Shown: positions 1 through 11,735, numbered from the stretch's first letter. The stretch is 64,000 nt of DNA from Cyrtodaria siliqua (GCA_037043455.1 JAWPHD010003261.1:124001-188000), one strand, 5' to 3'. Program-made: numbers and translations. Notes: a model not told the origin generated them from the letters alone.

Positions 1-602
1 GCCAAGTACTTATAGCTGTGTAATAGGTGAAACGCGCGTCATTGGAAAATTGTAAACAAAAAGCAATTTATTTTTAATAAACGATTACGGTAAGTACTGT
101 ACCATACACAAATAAAGTAGAAATTAATTACTGGCACTAATTAAGGAAGGTATGTGAATGCAGCAGGTTGCTTTATTGAAGTTATTTTGACACATATTAT
201 TAAAAACAAACTTTGTTTGCGAGTTTGTATTTTGCTTGGCACATTTGGTAACACGATTAATTATATAACTTTCGTGGCCTGACGGTGACGATTAAAGCTG
301 AGTAGGCAGATGTTGTTTGCAATTACTATAAAGGGAAACTTTTGAAAACACATTCATGAATGTTGATGTAGTTTAGAACTAATATGTCTTGAACATCATC
401 ATATAGTCGACATTTGCTTTTTATGAAAGTATATTATAGAATATAATAGTGTTATTTGAATAAATATAATCAAATATTTTTTCCATCTGATTTCCACAGT
501 ACAGTACAGTGTAATGTTACATTTTTTTACAATAACCAAACATTAGAATAATAGTAAAGTTGGCGCATAGCGCCTACATTTTTTTGGTATGTTCACAAAG
601 GC
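1..602. other. AT-rich non-coding stretch, nothing recognised
   Basis: No open frame of note and no repeat structure were recognised here. The text is AT-rich with several short homopolymer runs. Confidence 0.5.
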
Positions 603-672
603 TTGATTTTGGGGCAAGTGACTTTTAAATTTGGGGCAAGTGACATTTTGGACAGGGCAAGTGGATTTTCAA
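603..672 (+). repeat. Cluster of GGGCAAGTG-type motifs
   Basis: Three closely spaced copies of GG(G)GCAAGTG occur here. Similar motifs in inverted orientation (CCACTCGCCCTGCAG, CCACTTGCCCTGCAG) appear near 11758-11830, so this is probably a fragment of a dispersed repeat. A 60-codon open frame across it has no recognisable protein character. Confidence 0.35.
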
Positions 673-927
673 AATATTTCCAGAGCCCTGAAAATGATGT
701 AAAATTATCCTTTAACCTAGTAACCAGGGCATCCATTATTGTTAACAGAAGTTTGGTCGTAGAAACACTTAAAAAAAAAGTATAAAAGTCGAACAGGAAA
801 AGCAGCTTCCCCAGAATACAGTTAACTCTAAAACACGCAAAATGACAAACAAGAATGGAAATGTTAATAAGGAATATGACGTCAAAAACACACTAAAAAA
901 GGTTGACAATTGGGCTGTCATCTTCAA

Positions 928-1005
928 ACGGTCAGTGGCAAAAAAGACTGGGGTTTAAACAAGGTTCTAGGGTGCACCAAACCTCACACACCCTACTGTC
1001 ATCCC
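928..1005 (+). repeat. Dispersed repeat, copy also at 52411-52500
   Basis: This stretch shares an ordered set of blocks with 52411-52500: a CGGTCAGTGGCA block, then TGCACCAAACCTCAC, then GTCATCCCAA. Both copies are degenerate and non-coding. Open frames of 133 codons here and 132 codons at the second copy run through the repeat and look accidental. Confidence 0.5.
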
Positions 1006-1288
1006 AAACTCGGCGTTAGATTTGGGAGCATAACTCAGTCACTTGTATTTATGTACTGCAACAAGGAGAAAGCGTCTCCAAATGATGTGTTGGTCTGCAA
1101 ATTTTTAATGTTTTGCAGTACGTTCTCAGACGTGGGTGCATGCCTTCCGTCCACCTTCGCCCTGACCTCTTTTCTTCTTAGTCTCTCATTATGGCTCCCC
1201 CACACAAAGTGTGGTAGGGGAGCCATATTGTTTTTGTGCTTTCTGTCTGTCTGTATGTCTGTCTGTCTGAAGGTCTGTCTGTGTCACA

Positions 1289-2760
1289 AACGATGTCCGA
1301 TCAATAACTAGAGAATAGTTGGACCTAGGGTCCTCAAACTTGGAAGGATGGTTGGTCATGACAAGTAGATGACCCCTATTGATTTTGGGGTCACTAGGCC
1401 AAAGGTCAATGTTGCGGTGACATTGACTATGAAAACGATGTCCGATCAATAACTAGAGAATGGTTGGACCTAGGGTCCTCAAACTTGGAAGGATGGTTGG
1501 TCATGACAAGTAGATGACCCCTATTGATTTTGGGGTCACTAGGTCAAAGGTCAATGTTGCGGTGACATTGACTATCAAAACGATGTCCGATCAATAACTA
1601 GAGAATGGTTGCACCTAGGGTCCTCAAACTTGGAAGGATGGTTGGTCATGACAAGTAGATGACCCCTATTGATTTTGGGGTCACTAGGTCAAAGGTCAAT
1701 GTTGCGGTGACATTGACTATCAAAACGATGTCCGATCAATAACTAGAGAATGGTTGCACCTAGGGTCCTCAAACTTGGAAGGATGGTTGGTCATGACAAG
1801 TAGATGACCCCTATTGATTTTGGGGTCACTAGGTCAAAGGTCAATGTTGCGGTGACATTGACTATCAAAACGATGTCCGATCAATAATTAGAGAATGGTT
1901 GCACCTAGGGTCTTCAAACTTGGAAGGATGGTTGGTCATGACAAGTAGATGACCCCTATTGATTTTGGGGTCACTAGGTCAAAGGTCAAGGTTGCGGTGA
2001 CATTGACTATCAAAACGATGTCCGATCAATAACTAGGGAATGGTTGGACCTACGGTCCTCAAACTTGGAAGGATGGTTGCTCATGACAAGTAGATGACCC
2101 CTATTGATTTTGGGGTCACTAGGTCAAGGCCGTAGGTCTGTCTGTGTCACAAACGATGTCCGATCAATAACTAGAGAATGGTTGGACCTACGGTCCTCAA
2201 ACTTGGAAGGATGGTTGGTCATGACAAGTAGATGACCCCTATTTATTTTGGGGTCACTAGGTCAAAGGTCAAGGTCACGGTGACCTTGACTATCAAAACG
2301 ATGTCCGATCAGTATCTAAAGAACGGTTGGACCTAGGGTCCTCAAACTTGGAACGACGGTTAGTCATGACAAGTAGAGGGGTCACTAGGTCAAAGGTCAA
2401 GGTCATAGTGACCTTGACTATTAATACGATGTCCGATCAATAACTAGAGAACGGTTGGACCTAGGGTCCTCAAACTTGGAAGGATGGTTGGTCATGACAA
2501 GTAGATGACCCTATTGATTTTGGGGTCAAAGGTCAAGGTTGCAGTGAAACGATGTCCAGTCAATAACTAGAGAATGGTTGGACCTAGGGTCCTCAAACTT
2601 GGAAGGATGGTTGGTCATGACTAGTAGATGACCCTATTGATTTTGGGGTCAAAGGTCAAGGTTGCGGTGAAACTATGTCCGATCAATAACTAGAGAATGG
2701 TTGGACATAGGGTCCTCAAACTTGGAAGGATGGTTGGTCATGACCAGTAGATGACCCCTA
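1289..2760 (+). repeat. 145-bp tandem repeat array, about 11 units
   Basis: The start motif AACGATGTCCG recurs at 1289, 1434, 1579, 1724, 1869 and 2014, a period of exactly 145 bp. Later units are shorter and more diverged. Most units carry AGGTCAAAGGTCA, two AGGTCA half-sites one base apart, and a GGTCATGAC segment. The early units are nearly identical to each other, which points to recent homogenisation. Confidence 0.9.
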
Positions 2761-2764
2761 TTGA

Positions 2765-2885
2765 TTTTTGATTTTTTTTAATTTAGATTTTTTTTTTAAA
2801 TTTTTTTTTTTTTAATTTTTTTTTTATTTTAAATTTTTGTTTAATTTTTTTAATTTTTTTTTTTTATTGATTTTTTTCAATTTTT
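2765..2885 (+). repeat. T-rich low-complexity tract
   Basis: About 120 bp made almost entirely of T with some A, between the 145-bp array and the unique tail of the left arm. The equivalent place in the right arm holds an A-rich tract with a 37-A run. Confidence 0.85.
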
Positions 2886-3200
2886 GCATAAGAAGTTTTA
2901 GGGTCGGCCCTTTAAAAAAATAGGGTCGGTCGGGTTCCTTCAACCACACATATTTTTTTATGTGGCCTTACTGATACAGATAGTAGATACAGTCACAGGG
3001 ATATTGAAAATCAAAACGATCTCAGATCAATAAAGAACAGTTGGACCTAGAGTCGTCAATTATGTCTGTTCGGGCGAGTGGGGGAGCCATACGTTTTTGT
3101 CCCATGGACAATAACAATTTCTAGTTAATTCTTGTGACTACCGTTGTCCATCCTGTAGTGATTCTGGTTTCGGGGTAATAACAATGTGTATACTTCTGAA

Positions 3201-4332
3201 CAGGGCCTTCCCCAGGATTTTTTTAAGGGATAGTGGCATTTAATGCACGAGGGTGGGGTGGGTGCAGGAGGGGGTCCCCTTTTGCATGTTGATTTTTTTT
3301 AATGTTTTGAAGTAAAATTTGGGTTTTGGCATACACCTGACACATTTAAAACATCTTTTAAATATATCTACCAGTCTGCCATAGATAGTACATGTATGAC
3401 CATTTTTTTACTGTTTTTTTTGAAGATGATACCTCAACTTTATACATCGTTTCCTTTGCTGTTCTAGAAATTTTTTTTATCTTGTAAACACTTCATTTGA
3501 AGTTAAGCAGGAGTAATTATGTTATTTTTAAGAGAATAACATTTGAAAAAAACACACTTGAAAACGCAATGTCGTGTTTTTTAAGCATCCGAAATAAGGA
3601 CTATCCGGATTTACATCAACTTTTTACGCTGACATTGTCTTACAATAACTTAACGTCCAAGTCATGTTTACTGCATAAAGTCATTTGCGTTTTCGAAAAA
3701 AAAAGGTAGGAAACGGTTATAAGTTCATTTAAATGTTATAAAATTGCTGTCTTTATTCATAATTAATCGTTTTAGTTTGAAACACGAAAACACGGAAGCA
3801 AATTCAAAACCGGAAGTAACCTAAATTTATAATCTACAACCCCGAGATTCTTATAATTTTATGTGGTTATCGAATAATTTGCGTTTGTGAGATTATTTTA
3901 TCATCATTATCCATTTAAAATCGATATAAAATGGATGGAGGCACGTTAATTCAACAATACAATAAAATATAACATAAGTAAATTGTTTTCACATTTAATG
4001 ACGTAATAAGTTTACAGGTCATGTACGCATGGTTGAATTCTTGAATTAGACCCTTATCACGGAGGTAATTAACACCTCTGCCCCTCTAATCCTTATGAAA
4101 ACACTCCAATCAGGAGCTAAGGACGTATGCTTGTCAGGAGTTTATGCCTCAAGGCGTTATTTGGTCAGATATGTCATTAATTAACACTGGGAAATGAATG
4201 TTTTGACCCACTTTTAAGGGATCGCGGCACGGTTTTAAAGGGTCGCGGTCAGATAAAGGATCGCGGCATGACTGTTTCAAAAGTTAAGGGATCGCGGCGC
4301 CGCTACGCCATAAATGGCAGGGGAAGGCCCTG
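3201..4332. mobile_element. CAGGG-ended DNA transposon, 1132 bp, non-autonomous
   Basis: The ends are exact 13-bp inverted repeats (CAGGGCCTTCCCC at 3201-3213, GGGGAAGGCCCTG at 4320-4332). They are flanked on both sides by CTGAA, a 5-bp target-site duplication. No transposase frame is present; the best open frame is 70 codons and is unrecognised. Near the right end there are several copies of AGGGATCGCGGC-like text. CAGGG termini recall hAT-type elements, but the 5-bp duplication is shorter than the usual 8 bp, so the superfamily is left open. Confidence 0.75.
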
Positions 4333-5116
4333 CTGAATGCGCAACTTAATTTCTTGCATGATCAAGTAAGGAGTAACGGTCAATACACACGTTTTATATT
4401 TAATATTCAAGTATAGCACAGTCTAGATAAAAGTGTATAGACATAATCAACTGCAAGTTACACGTAAAAATATTCAGGCTTATTTCAGTTTTACTTTCGT
4501 TAAATTTGTGAATAAGGGAATTCGCCAGGGCGATGTCTTTAGACCTATTTAATTACTTTTGGAATATGTAAATCGCGTAGGATGTTGCTTGGTATAACTT
4601 AATGGACGCAGTATCCAACTCACTGACATTCCTTCCACAAAAACAAGCAAAAAGAACATTAAAAACAGACACATTTCAGGACAAAAAAGAAAACACTGTC
4701 ATGTCACTATTTAATTACAGTGGCATGTCCCTATCTTTTTGTCCACAGAACAATTCGAACAGATTGTCATAGTCTTGCGGTAATTTTGACAGTTGTGCGA
4801 CATCGCTGATAAAAGTTCACAAAATATACCGGAAACCACAACAGTTACTTCCCTTGTTATTAGTCATTGTCGTAAAGGTAAACCGTAAAGTGTTCTATGA
4901 TAAACAATTGCGAAGCGTCGAAGACGATTTATAATTTTTTTCATCCATGATTTATTAGTCTTTAAATTAAAGGGGAACTTTCTGTAGAGGGGAATTTTTA
5001 ACCTTAAATAGGGGGAAAATGTAGGTTCCCCAGATAGGGGAAGATGCCGGTATCCGGCGTCAGTTATATAGTAAAAAAACAACCTAGGTTTATATCTGGA
5101 ACACTAAGGAATGAAA
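4333..5116. other. Loop between the inverted arms, no gene seen
   Basis: This AT-rich stretch lies between the CAGGG transposon and the right arm. A 72-codon minus-strand frame at 4864-5082 has no recognisable protein features. Confidence 0.5.
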
Positions 5117-5338
5117 TGAACTAGAAATTGTTATTGTCCATGGGACAAAAACGTATGGCTCCCCCACTAGCCCGAACAGGCATAATTGACGACTCTAGGT
5201 CCAACCGTCCTCTATTGATCTGAGATCGTTTTGATATTCAATATCCCTGTGACTGTATCTACTATCTGTATCAGTAAGGCCACATAAAAATATGTGTGGT
5301 TCCTATTGTTTTAAGGGGCCGACCATAAAACATTTTAT

Positions 5339-5380
<42 letters not shown>

Positions 5381-6535
5381 ATAAAAAAAATATTTAAAAA
5401 ATAATAAAAAAACAATTAAAAACATATTTAAATTTTTTTTTTAAAAAAATTAAACAAAAAAACAATCAATAGTAGTCATCTACTGGTCATGACCAACCAT
5501 CCTTCCAAGTTTGAGGACCATAGGTCCAACCATTCTCTAGTTATTGATCGAACATCGTTTTGATAGTCAATGTCACCGCAACCTTGACCTTTGACCTAGT
5601 GACCCCAAAATCAATAGGGGTCATCTACTTGTCATGACCAACCATCCTTCCAAGTTTGAGGACCCTAGGTCCAACCATTCTCTAGTTATTGATCGGACAT
5701 CGTTTTCATAGTCAATGTCACCGCAACCTTGACCTTTAACCTAGTGACCCCAAAATCAATAGGGGTCATCTACTTGTCATGACCAACCATCCTTCCAAGT
5801 TTGAGGACCCTAGGTCCAACCATTCTCTAGTTATTGATCGGACATCGTTTTCATAGTCAATGTCACCGCAACCTTGACCTTTGACCTAGTGACCCCAAAA
5901 TCAATAGGGGTCATCTACTTGTCATGACCAACCATCCTTCCAAGTTTGAGGACCCTAGGTCCAACCATTCTCTAGTTATTGATCGGACATCGTTTTCATA
6001 GTCAATGTCACCGCAACCTTGACCTTTGACCTAGTGACCCCAAAATCAATAGGGGTCATCTACTTGTCACCAACCATCCTTCCAAGTTTGAGGACCCTAG
6101 GTCCAACCATTCTCTAATTATTGATCGGACATCGTTTTGATAGTCAATGTCACCGCAACCTTGACCTTTGACCTAGTGACCCCAAAATCAATAGGGGTCA
6201 TCTACTTGTCATGACCAACCATCCTTCCAAGTTTGAGGACCCTAGGTCCAACCATTCTCTAGTTATTGATCGGACATCGTTTTGATAGTCAATGTCACCG
6301 CAACATTGACCTTTGACCTAGTGACCTAGTGACCCCAAAATCAATAGGGGTCATCTACTTGTCATGACCAACCATTCTTCCAAGTTTGAGGTTTGAGGAC
6401 CCTAGGTCCAACCATTCTCTAGTTATTGATCAGACATCGTTTGTGACACAGACCTACAGACAGACAGAGAAACAGACAGACAGAAAGCACAAAATCAATA
6501 TAGCTCCCCTACCACACTTTGTGTGGGGGAGCCAT
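5117..6535 (-). mobile_element. Right arm of the composite inverted element
   Basis: This is the reverse complement of the left arm (1191-3126) with matching order: unique tail (5117-5335), an A-rich tract with a 37-A run (5341-5377), a 145-bp repeat array of about seven units (about 5470-6440), an ACAG microsatellite (about 6455-6483), and the terminal hairpin (6501-6535). It has fewer repeat units than the left arm. The match extends through the hairpin to the flanking ATT/AAT, so the outer ends act like one pair of inverted termini 5.3 kb apart. Confidence 0.75.
5341..5377 (+). repeat. Poly-A run of 37 bases
   Basis: An uninterrupted run of 37 A followed by more A-rich sequence to about 5465. 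It sits inside the right arm where the left arm has a T-rich tract, so it belongs to the element and is not a retroposon tail. Confidence 0.9.
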
Positions 6536-8699
6536 AATAAATTTTTAACCAAACAATATTGTTTTCGAACACCCAATATCTGGAAAGTTTCTACATCGCA
6601 TGTTTGCTTAAATCAACTAGCTGAACCTAATGACAGCAGGAATCATACATAGAGGCTTTCATTTGATTGTTTAAGATGTATAGGTAGGCCTTTATATCAG
6701 TAACAAGTTCAGAACCTGCCGTTTTTTTTGTATTTCTGGAACCGCGAAAACCCATGACATTCGCTGTATCTTTACGTCTTTTTAAATTTATGTTGAAAAG
6801 ATGAACTGCCATATACATTAAAAACATATTTTGGCAATGAAATACACATAAAACCTCCTGGAAACTGATTAATAAACCAGTGTTTTGTGTAAAATGTTTG
6901 CATTTTTTTGTGAAATCCAGATTCAGACACCTCGAAATTATGAATGAACAAAAACAAAACAAATGTCACGTGGATCTGGTCAATCCTATATTTGTAAATT
7001 AATGAGGTGTTGATTTGTGTTTGATTGGTTAGAACCTGATTGGCTAGATATTATTCAGTGGTGTAATACTTTATGGTTGCATGCAAGGTGTTGCATGAGA
7101 GACTTGATTACCCCGAGGCGAAAACGACAGTCATCAGTTGTTATTTAGGGATTAAGTTAATTACCGGAACACTAAAGGTTATCAGCTTTGTTTATTTAAG
7201 TGTTCGCGCGTGGTAGGTGTCAATTGGTTAGTTATGTTGTTTTAGACTACATTCAATGTACACTCGTCACGGTGATTAGTGTTGAGGTCTATTTGTAACA
7301 GGTCGATTACATCAGAGAAATTAAACAAGTTTTGTCGATGTCGCCAAACACTTTCGCCAAAGTTTGAAATTTAGAGCCATTTTCTTTTTCCTTTCGCCAT
7401 TGGCGATGCCCAGAGGAGGGCCTGCTTGACCTTTGACCCCAAAAGCAATAGAGTTCCTGCTTTCAACAAGGTGATGAACCTCTGAAACTTATATATTTCC
7501 ATAAAAGGTCACTGTGACCTTGACCTTTTACTTACTAACCTCAAAAACAACAGGGATATCCTTCTCTCACTTAGGCAGGGGTCGAGTTTCACTCTTACGG
7601 ACTCGCAAAATGCGAGTTGATTTTTCAGATTGATACTGAAATTTTCGAGCACTTGCTTTTTTCTGCGAGTAGAAATAAATAGCACACACTTGATTGAATA
7701 TCACCCACGACAGACTGACAGAACCAACAAATGTTCCGACGACATGATATGTAGTCAAACCTCTCTCCAATTCCACATGATTATTTGCGTAACTTCATTG
7801 TCAAACGAAAATAAGTAAATGCAGTCTGTATCAGATTGACGCTTATCCAGTAAACAATTAAGACTAGTGCAAGCTTCTATACGTAATGAATCGATATCAA
7901 CTTCCGGTAAGATAACTCGGGTCTTTACACAATCAATTATCATGGCAGAATCATCTGCTCGCAAAATCACTTCGTTTTTTGTTGAAATGTTTGTCCAACA
8001 TTTATGTACATTTATGCAGCAAGTGTTTTGTTGATAAAATAAACAGAACTCTGATCTGTGTCTTGTTAATAATCATTCTTATTATTAGGTAAGGTTCACA
8101 ATTCATAGTTTCATACAGAAATTACCTTATCATCAACACAATAATGAATTATAACAAACAAATGAAACAGTGCAGTAAACAATACTGTACAGTGTAAGTC
8201 TAGTATATAGTGTCAGTCTAGTATATATAGTCAGTTATCACATAATAAATGTCTTACATATACTAAAACACTATTTTGAAACATAATTTACGTCCCGTTA
8301 TGCTAGTGAGAACTGATTTTAGATAGTAAATTTTTTAGTCACTGGATATTTTTAGCTTGTAGCTAAATTTGTGAAATTCGATCCCTGCTTAGGGCAATGT
8401 ACCTATGACGTTTCATGAGTAGGTGTCAGGGTTTTCCACATGCCATTTAAGCGCAGTGCACCCGCTACACCTTAATTCCACAATGGAATGTCCGCTATTC
8501 CTTAATTGCGGTGATGATTTCCTTTATATATTAGCGCTATCTCTTCAGATCCCCAATAAAGCCATATGCTAGTCACTAAGTGGATATTTACGGGCGTATG
8601 CAGCAGAGCGAAATTTACTGCACTAAAGTTGCCGATAACTGGGTCAACAGCAGATTACACGCGCTTATTGTGCTGAGGGCATGTAATGCACTAAACAAA
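6536..8699. other. No gene recognised; short TGACC-rich fragment at 7425-7560
   Basis: Open frames are at most 111 codons (6627-6962, minus) and show no domain. A short piece at 7425-7560 carries the TGACCTTTGACC and GTGACCTTGACC text typical of the core-repeat elements elsewhere in the window, so it is probably a worn fragment. The rest is AT-rich and unremarkable. Confidence 0.5.
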
Positions 8700-9230
8700 C
8701 ATAGTTTCTCAATTATCAACATCTCAAGGGGTGGTGTAGGAGGGAGAGGGGTGGGGGGGTTGATACTGATCATGCTTGTCAAGTTTCGTTAAAATCCGGC
8801 CAGGGGTTCAGGAGAACTAGCCCGGAAAAAGTATGTGTATCAAAAAACTTTCAAAGGGCCATACTCCGCCAAACCTGAACGGACTATGATATGCACAACT
8901 AGGCTTGGTGCTGATCATCCCTGCAAAGATTCGTTGACATCCGGCTAGGGGTTTAGAAGAACTAGTCTAGACAAAAGTTGTATATTAAAACCTTTAAAGG
9001 GCCATAACTCTGCCAAAAATCATTCAACTGGAACATGGTGATGATATGCATAACTAGACATGTAACTGATCATCCCTTAAATCGGGCCAGATGTTCAGGA
9101 GAACTAGTCAGGACAAAGTTTGTGTATTAAAACCTTTAAAGGGCCATAACTCCACCAAAAGGCTTGGCATTGACCATCCCTGCAAAGTTTCAATGAAATT
9201 CGGCCGAATGAAGGCAAAATATAGCATTTT
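8700..9230 (+). repeat. Degenerate tandem repeat, roughly 145-155 bp period
   Basis: The block CTGATCATCCCTGCAAAG or a variant, followed by a CCGGCCAGGGGTTCAGGAGA-like block and AAGGGCCATAACTC, recurs at about 8767, 8911, 9067 and, less clearly, 9171. It is an old core-repeat element of the same general style as those at 17.5, 32.5 and 39 kb. Confidence 0.65.
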
Positions 9231-9477
9231 TCAACTAAATCATGGGCCGGTGTTACTAATACGATTTGGTTGGTTAAATCAAGGGTCATGATTATGATAA
9301 TGGTTTTCAAAATCGTCTGAGCTTTCGTTGACATGAACAATCTTGTAAAGTTTAAAATAACAAGATTTATGTCCAGTGAGTTTAGATATTTAATCTGTAC
9401 TTCACCATGTATTATTGTTAAATGTGTAATACAATTTGGAGATGGTATAATTATGTATTGTGAAATTTGGAGAGAGT

Positions 9478-9600
9478 ACATGTATTTAAAAGACCACTGA
9501 CACAGGGTAAGTTTGTGGCTGAAAGCTATTGGAATTAGAACAATGACCAGTGATGTTATATATGAAATTTGAACCTCTACTCTATAGCAGTGCTAAAAAA
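9478..9600 (+). repeat. Dispersed repeat unit, related to 10980-11520
   Basis: The order ACATGTATTTAA, then a CACAGGGTNAGTTNG block, then GATGTTATATATGAAATTTGAAC-type text is shared with two units at 10980-11330 and with an inverted unit at 11385-11515. It is non-coding. Confidence 0.55.
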
Positions 9601-9607
9601 ATAGGAT

Positions 9608-9680
9608 AGCCCGACGCCCGGGGCTCCTCGAAATCCATTCCGGGCCTTTCTCATTTTGCAGACGAGGAGCCCGTCGGGCC
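9608..9680. repeat. GC-rich palindrome (short foldback element)
   Basis: GCCCGACGCCCGGGGCTCC near the left end pairs with CGAGGAGCCCGTCGGGC at the right end, leaving a loop of about 30 bp. It is much more GC-rich than its surroundings, as expected of a small inserted foldback element. Confidence 0.6.
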
Positions 9681-9985
9681 AGTCTAAAAAAATAAATAAA
9701 TCCCCCAAAAAATCAGTTTTACTGGATCTCAAGCTCAAGTTCCTCAAGACAAAATACTCCCATGTGTATTGTGAACTGTGAAAACACTTGCAATAAAGTA
9801 ATTAAAATGTGTTATACACACATTAAAACAATAAGTTCGAATATTTTGCCTGGCTTCGTGTCTGCAGTTTGTCACAACTTTGAGGTCGACAATTGTTGAC
9901 ATAAAACTCATTATTCTGCTATTAGGGTTGTGTTTTCTTTCCTTTCTGATAAGAAATACCGTTTTTGTCATTAAAAACACACTAA

Positions 9986-10167
9986 CAGGCGCGTAGCTGC
10001 CTATACGCGAGTACGCGGCTGAATCCACATGATTCTGACAAAAGCACCTCAGAACGCCCAGAATGCATCATTGTTTTCAAAATTTTCTTGGGGGGTGGGG
10101 GGGAAGCCCCCGGACCCCCCTAGCACAATTATGAATCCACAAGAATAGAGGGCTAGCTACGCCCCTG
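9986..10167. mobile_element. CAGG-ended MITE, 182 bp, 5-bp target duplication
   Basis: The element begins CAGGCGCGTAGCTG and ends CTAGCTACGCCCCTG. It is flanked on both sides by ACTAA. It contains a G/C-rich centre with GCCCCCGGACCCCCCTA. A second copy of the family is at 16140-16303, also with a 5-bp duplication. It has no coding capacity. Confidence 0.8.
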
Positions 10168-10489
10168 ACTAATGTGTAAAAAAAAATCGTTATTGATGGT
10201 ATTTCGATTGAATGTTTGTGAAATGTTCGGGCCGTAAAAGTGCGATGTCATAGTAGTTCGGATGGTACATAATTTCGGATATTTTTTTCTTTAAATAATC
10301 AAATAAGAAAAACTGTCCTTTACAAATACATGTTGGTGGAAAGAAAAATATATATACTGTATATTTATAAATACAGATATAAAGTATATTTCTATTCATT
10401 ATTTAAGGTGTAAGGAGTTCCTGGAATCCTACTTTTAAATGAATTCTAGTCTAGGCTCCTAATTCTTTACTTGGAGAAAGTGGTGACAA

Positions 10490-10760
10490 AAAAAAAAAAT
10501 ATAGTCAGAGGAGGCTCTGATAGTCTCATAAAACCTGATTAAAAATTTGGCTCCAAGTTTAGCTCCAGTTTCACCAAGTCGGCTCCGATTATTATCGTTT
10601 GGCAAAGGTGCTAGTACTCTCCTTTGCATTGGTTATAAATTACTATGTAATATTCTATTCTAACATATTTTAAACGAAATGGTAAATAAGTCCGCTGACC
10701 AGGGAGCATAAAGTGGTAGCAAAAAGAAAAATATAGTCAGAGGAGGTTCTGAGCTTGATT
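10490..10760 (+). repeat. Direct repeats with AGTCAGAGGAGG, plus a segment inverted at 48.8 kb
   Basis: ATATAGTCAGAGGAGG occurs near 10499 and again near 10732. The segment at about 10605-10705 (CTCCTTTGCAT ... ATAAATTACTATGTAATATT ... AAGTCCGCTGAC) is found in reverse complement at 48790-48872, about 38 kb away. It is a dispersed non-coding repeat. Confidence 0.55.
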
Positions 10761-10822
10761 AATACATACGTAACAAATGTGTGCTATAAAAGTGAATTAA
10801 GACACATTTCCAATAAGACCTT

Positions 10823-10885
10823 TCCATTTTAAATCAGGTCCTGTCCATTTTAAATCAGGTCCTGTCCATTTCAAATCGGGGCCTG
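10823..10885 (+). repeat. 21-bp minisatellite, three units
   Basis: TCCATTTTAAATCAGGTCCTG starts at 10823 and 10844, with a diverged third unit at 10865. The period is exactly 21 bp. Confidence 0.8.
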
Positions 10886-10979
10886 TTTATTTTCAGAAGC
10901 AACAAGCCCTGGGCCTGTCTCTTAAAATAATTTTCTTTGAGCACTGTATAGGACAAAAAAGTAAAATAATTTAACGCAC

Positions 10980-11520
10980 ATTTTAACACCGTTTTTGAAG
11001 ATGGTACATGTATTTAAGTGGCATTGACTCCGACCCATGGTCAGTTGGAGAGCTGGAAGTTATTGGCATTAAAACGGACAATGACAAGAAGGTTATAAAA
11101 AAATTATATGAAATTTGAACACTTTGCTCCAAAGAACAAAACAGTTATAAGAATTTAACGCACTATAACACATTTTTTTGGGAGACGCTACATGTATTTA
11201 AGAGGCAAATGACCTTGACACAGGGTCAGTTGGAGGGTGATACAAACTGTAATAAGAAGAACAATGTGATGTAATATATGAAATAAGAACACTCTACTCC
11301 AAAGGACTACAAAGTTATAAGAACTTTAACGCAACCCTTAACCAAACCATTAACCAAATTCTTAACGCTAACATATTGCATTGCAACTTTCTTGTCCTTG
11401 GGAGTAGAATGTTCAAATTTTATATATTACCTCCGGGTCATTGTCTTTCCTAATGCCAATAACTTCCAGCCCTCCAATTGACCCTGGGTCAGAGTCAAGG
11501 TCACTTAAATACATGAGTGA
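10980..11520. repeat. Two direct units and one inverted unit of a dispersed repeat
   Basis: Units at about 10980-11160 and 11165-11340 share ACATGTATTTAAG, GGTCAGTTGGAG and AACACTNTNCTCCAAAG-type blocks. The segment 11385-11515 carries the same blocks in reverse complement (GGAGTAGAATGTTCAAATTT, then CAATTGACCCTGGGTCA, then CTTAAATACATG). A fourth unit is at 9478-9600. Confidence 0.6.
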
Positions 11521-11619
11521 CCTTGACTCAGCATCCCATAAACAATGCAAAAAACAATGAAATGCCGAGTGCATCTTTTATGTGCAAAGTTGACATGACT
11601 GATAAATACAATGCATAAA

Positions 11620-11735
11620 TTTCGAAACAAATACTTATTTCGAAATTTTAATGCATTTAATCACAAGTTTTGTTCGTTTTTGTTGTCCAAAAGTCACAGT
11701 TTTCCTACCGACATAAATACCCATAATCCTTGGCC
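11620..11735 (-). repeat. Inverted partial copy of the repeat at 13490-13620
   Basis: Read on the minus strand it matches 13490-13620 and 14590-14720: ATTATGGGTA-like text, then a GACTTTTGGACAACAAAAAC block, then TTAAATGCATTAAAA. Together with 12398-12540 it forms a split left arm facing the right arm at 13205-13620. Confidence 0.6.

Larger units (their letters stand above)
1191..3126 (+). mobile_element. Left arm of a composite inverted element with a 145-bp repeat array
   Basis: The arm begins with a terminal hairpin (ATGGCTCCCC ... GGGGAGCCAT, 1191-1226). It continues through a CTGT microsatellite (about 1241-1282), a tandem array of a 145-bp unit (1289-2760), a T-rich tract, and a unique tail ending in GTGGGGGAGCCATAC near 3094-3108. 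The same order occurs in reverse complement at 5117-6535. The layout (terminal hairpin, microsatellite, core tandem repeats) resembles the pearl/HINE-type non-autonomous elements known from bivalves. That family assignment is inference. No transposase is encoded. Confidence 0.75.

Noticed and set aside
910..1311. 133-codon plus-strand open frame
   Set aside because: It runs from a dispersed repeat into the terminal hairpin and CTGT microsatellite of the repeat element, and ends in a low-complexity cysteine/leucine-rich stretch. It is not a gene.
7567..7970. Two overlapping minus-strand frames (69 and 71 codons) as exons
   Set aside because: Codon texture is mildly coding-like, but no consistent splice sites or recognisable domain link them.
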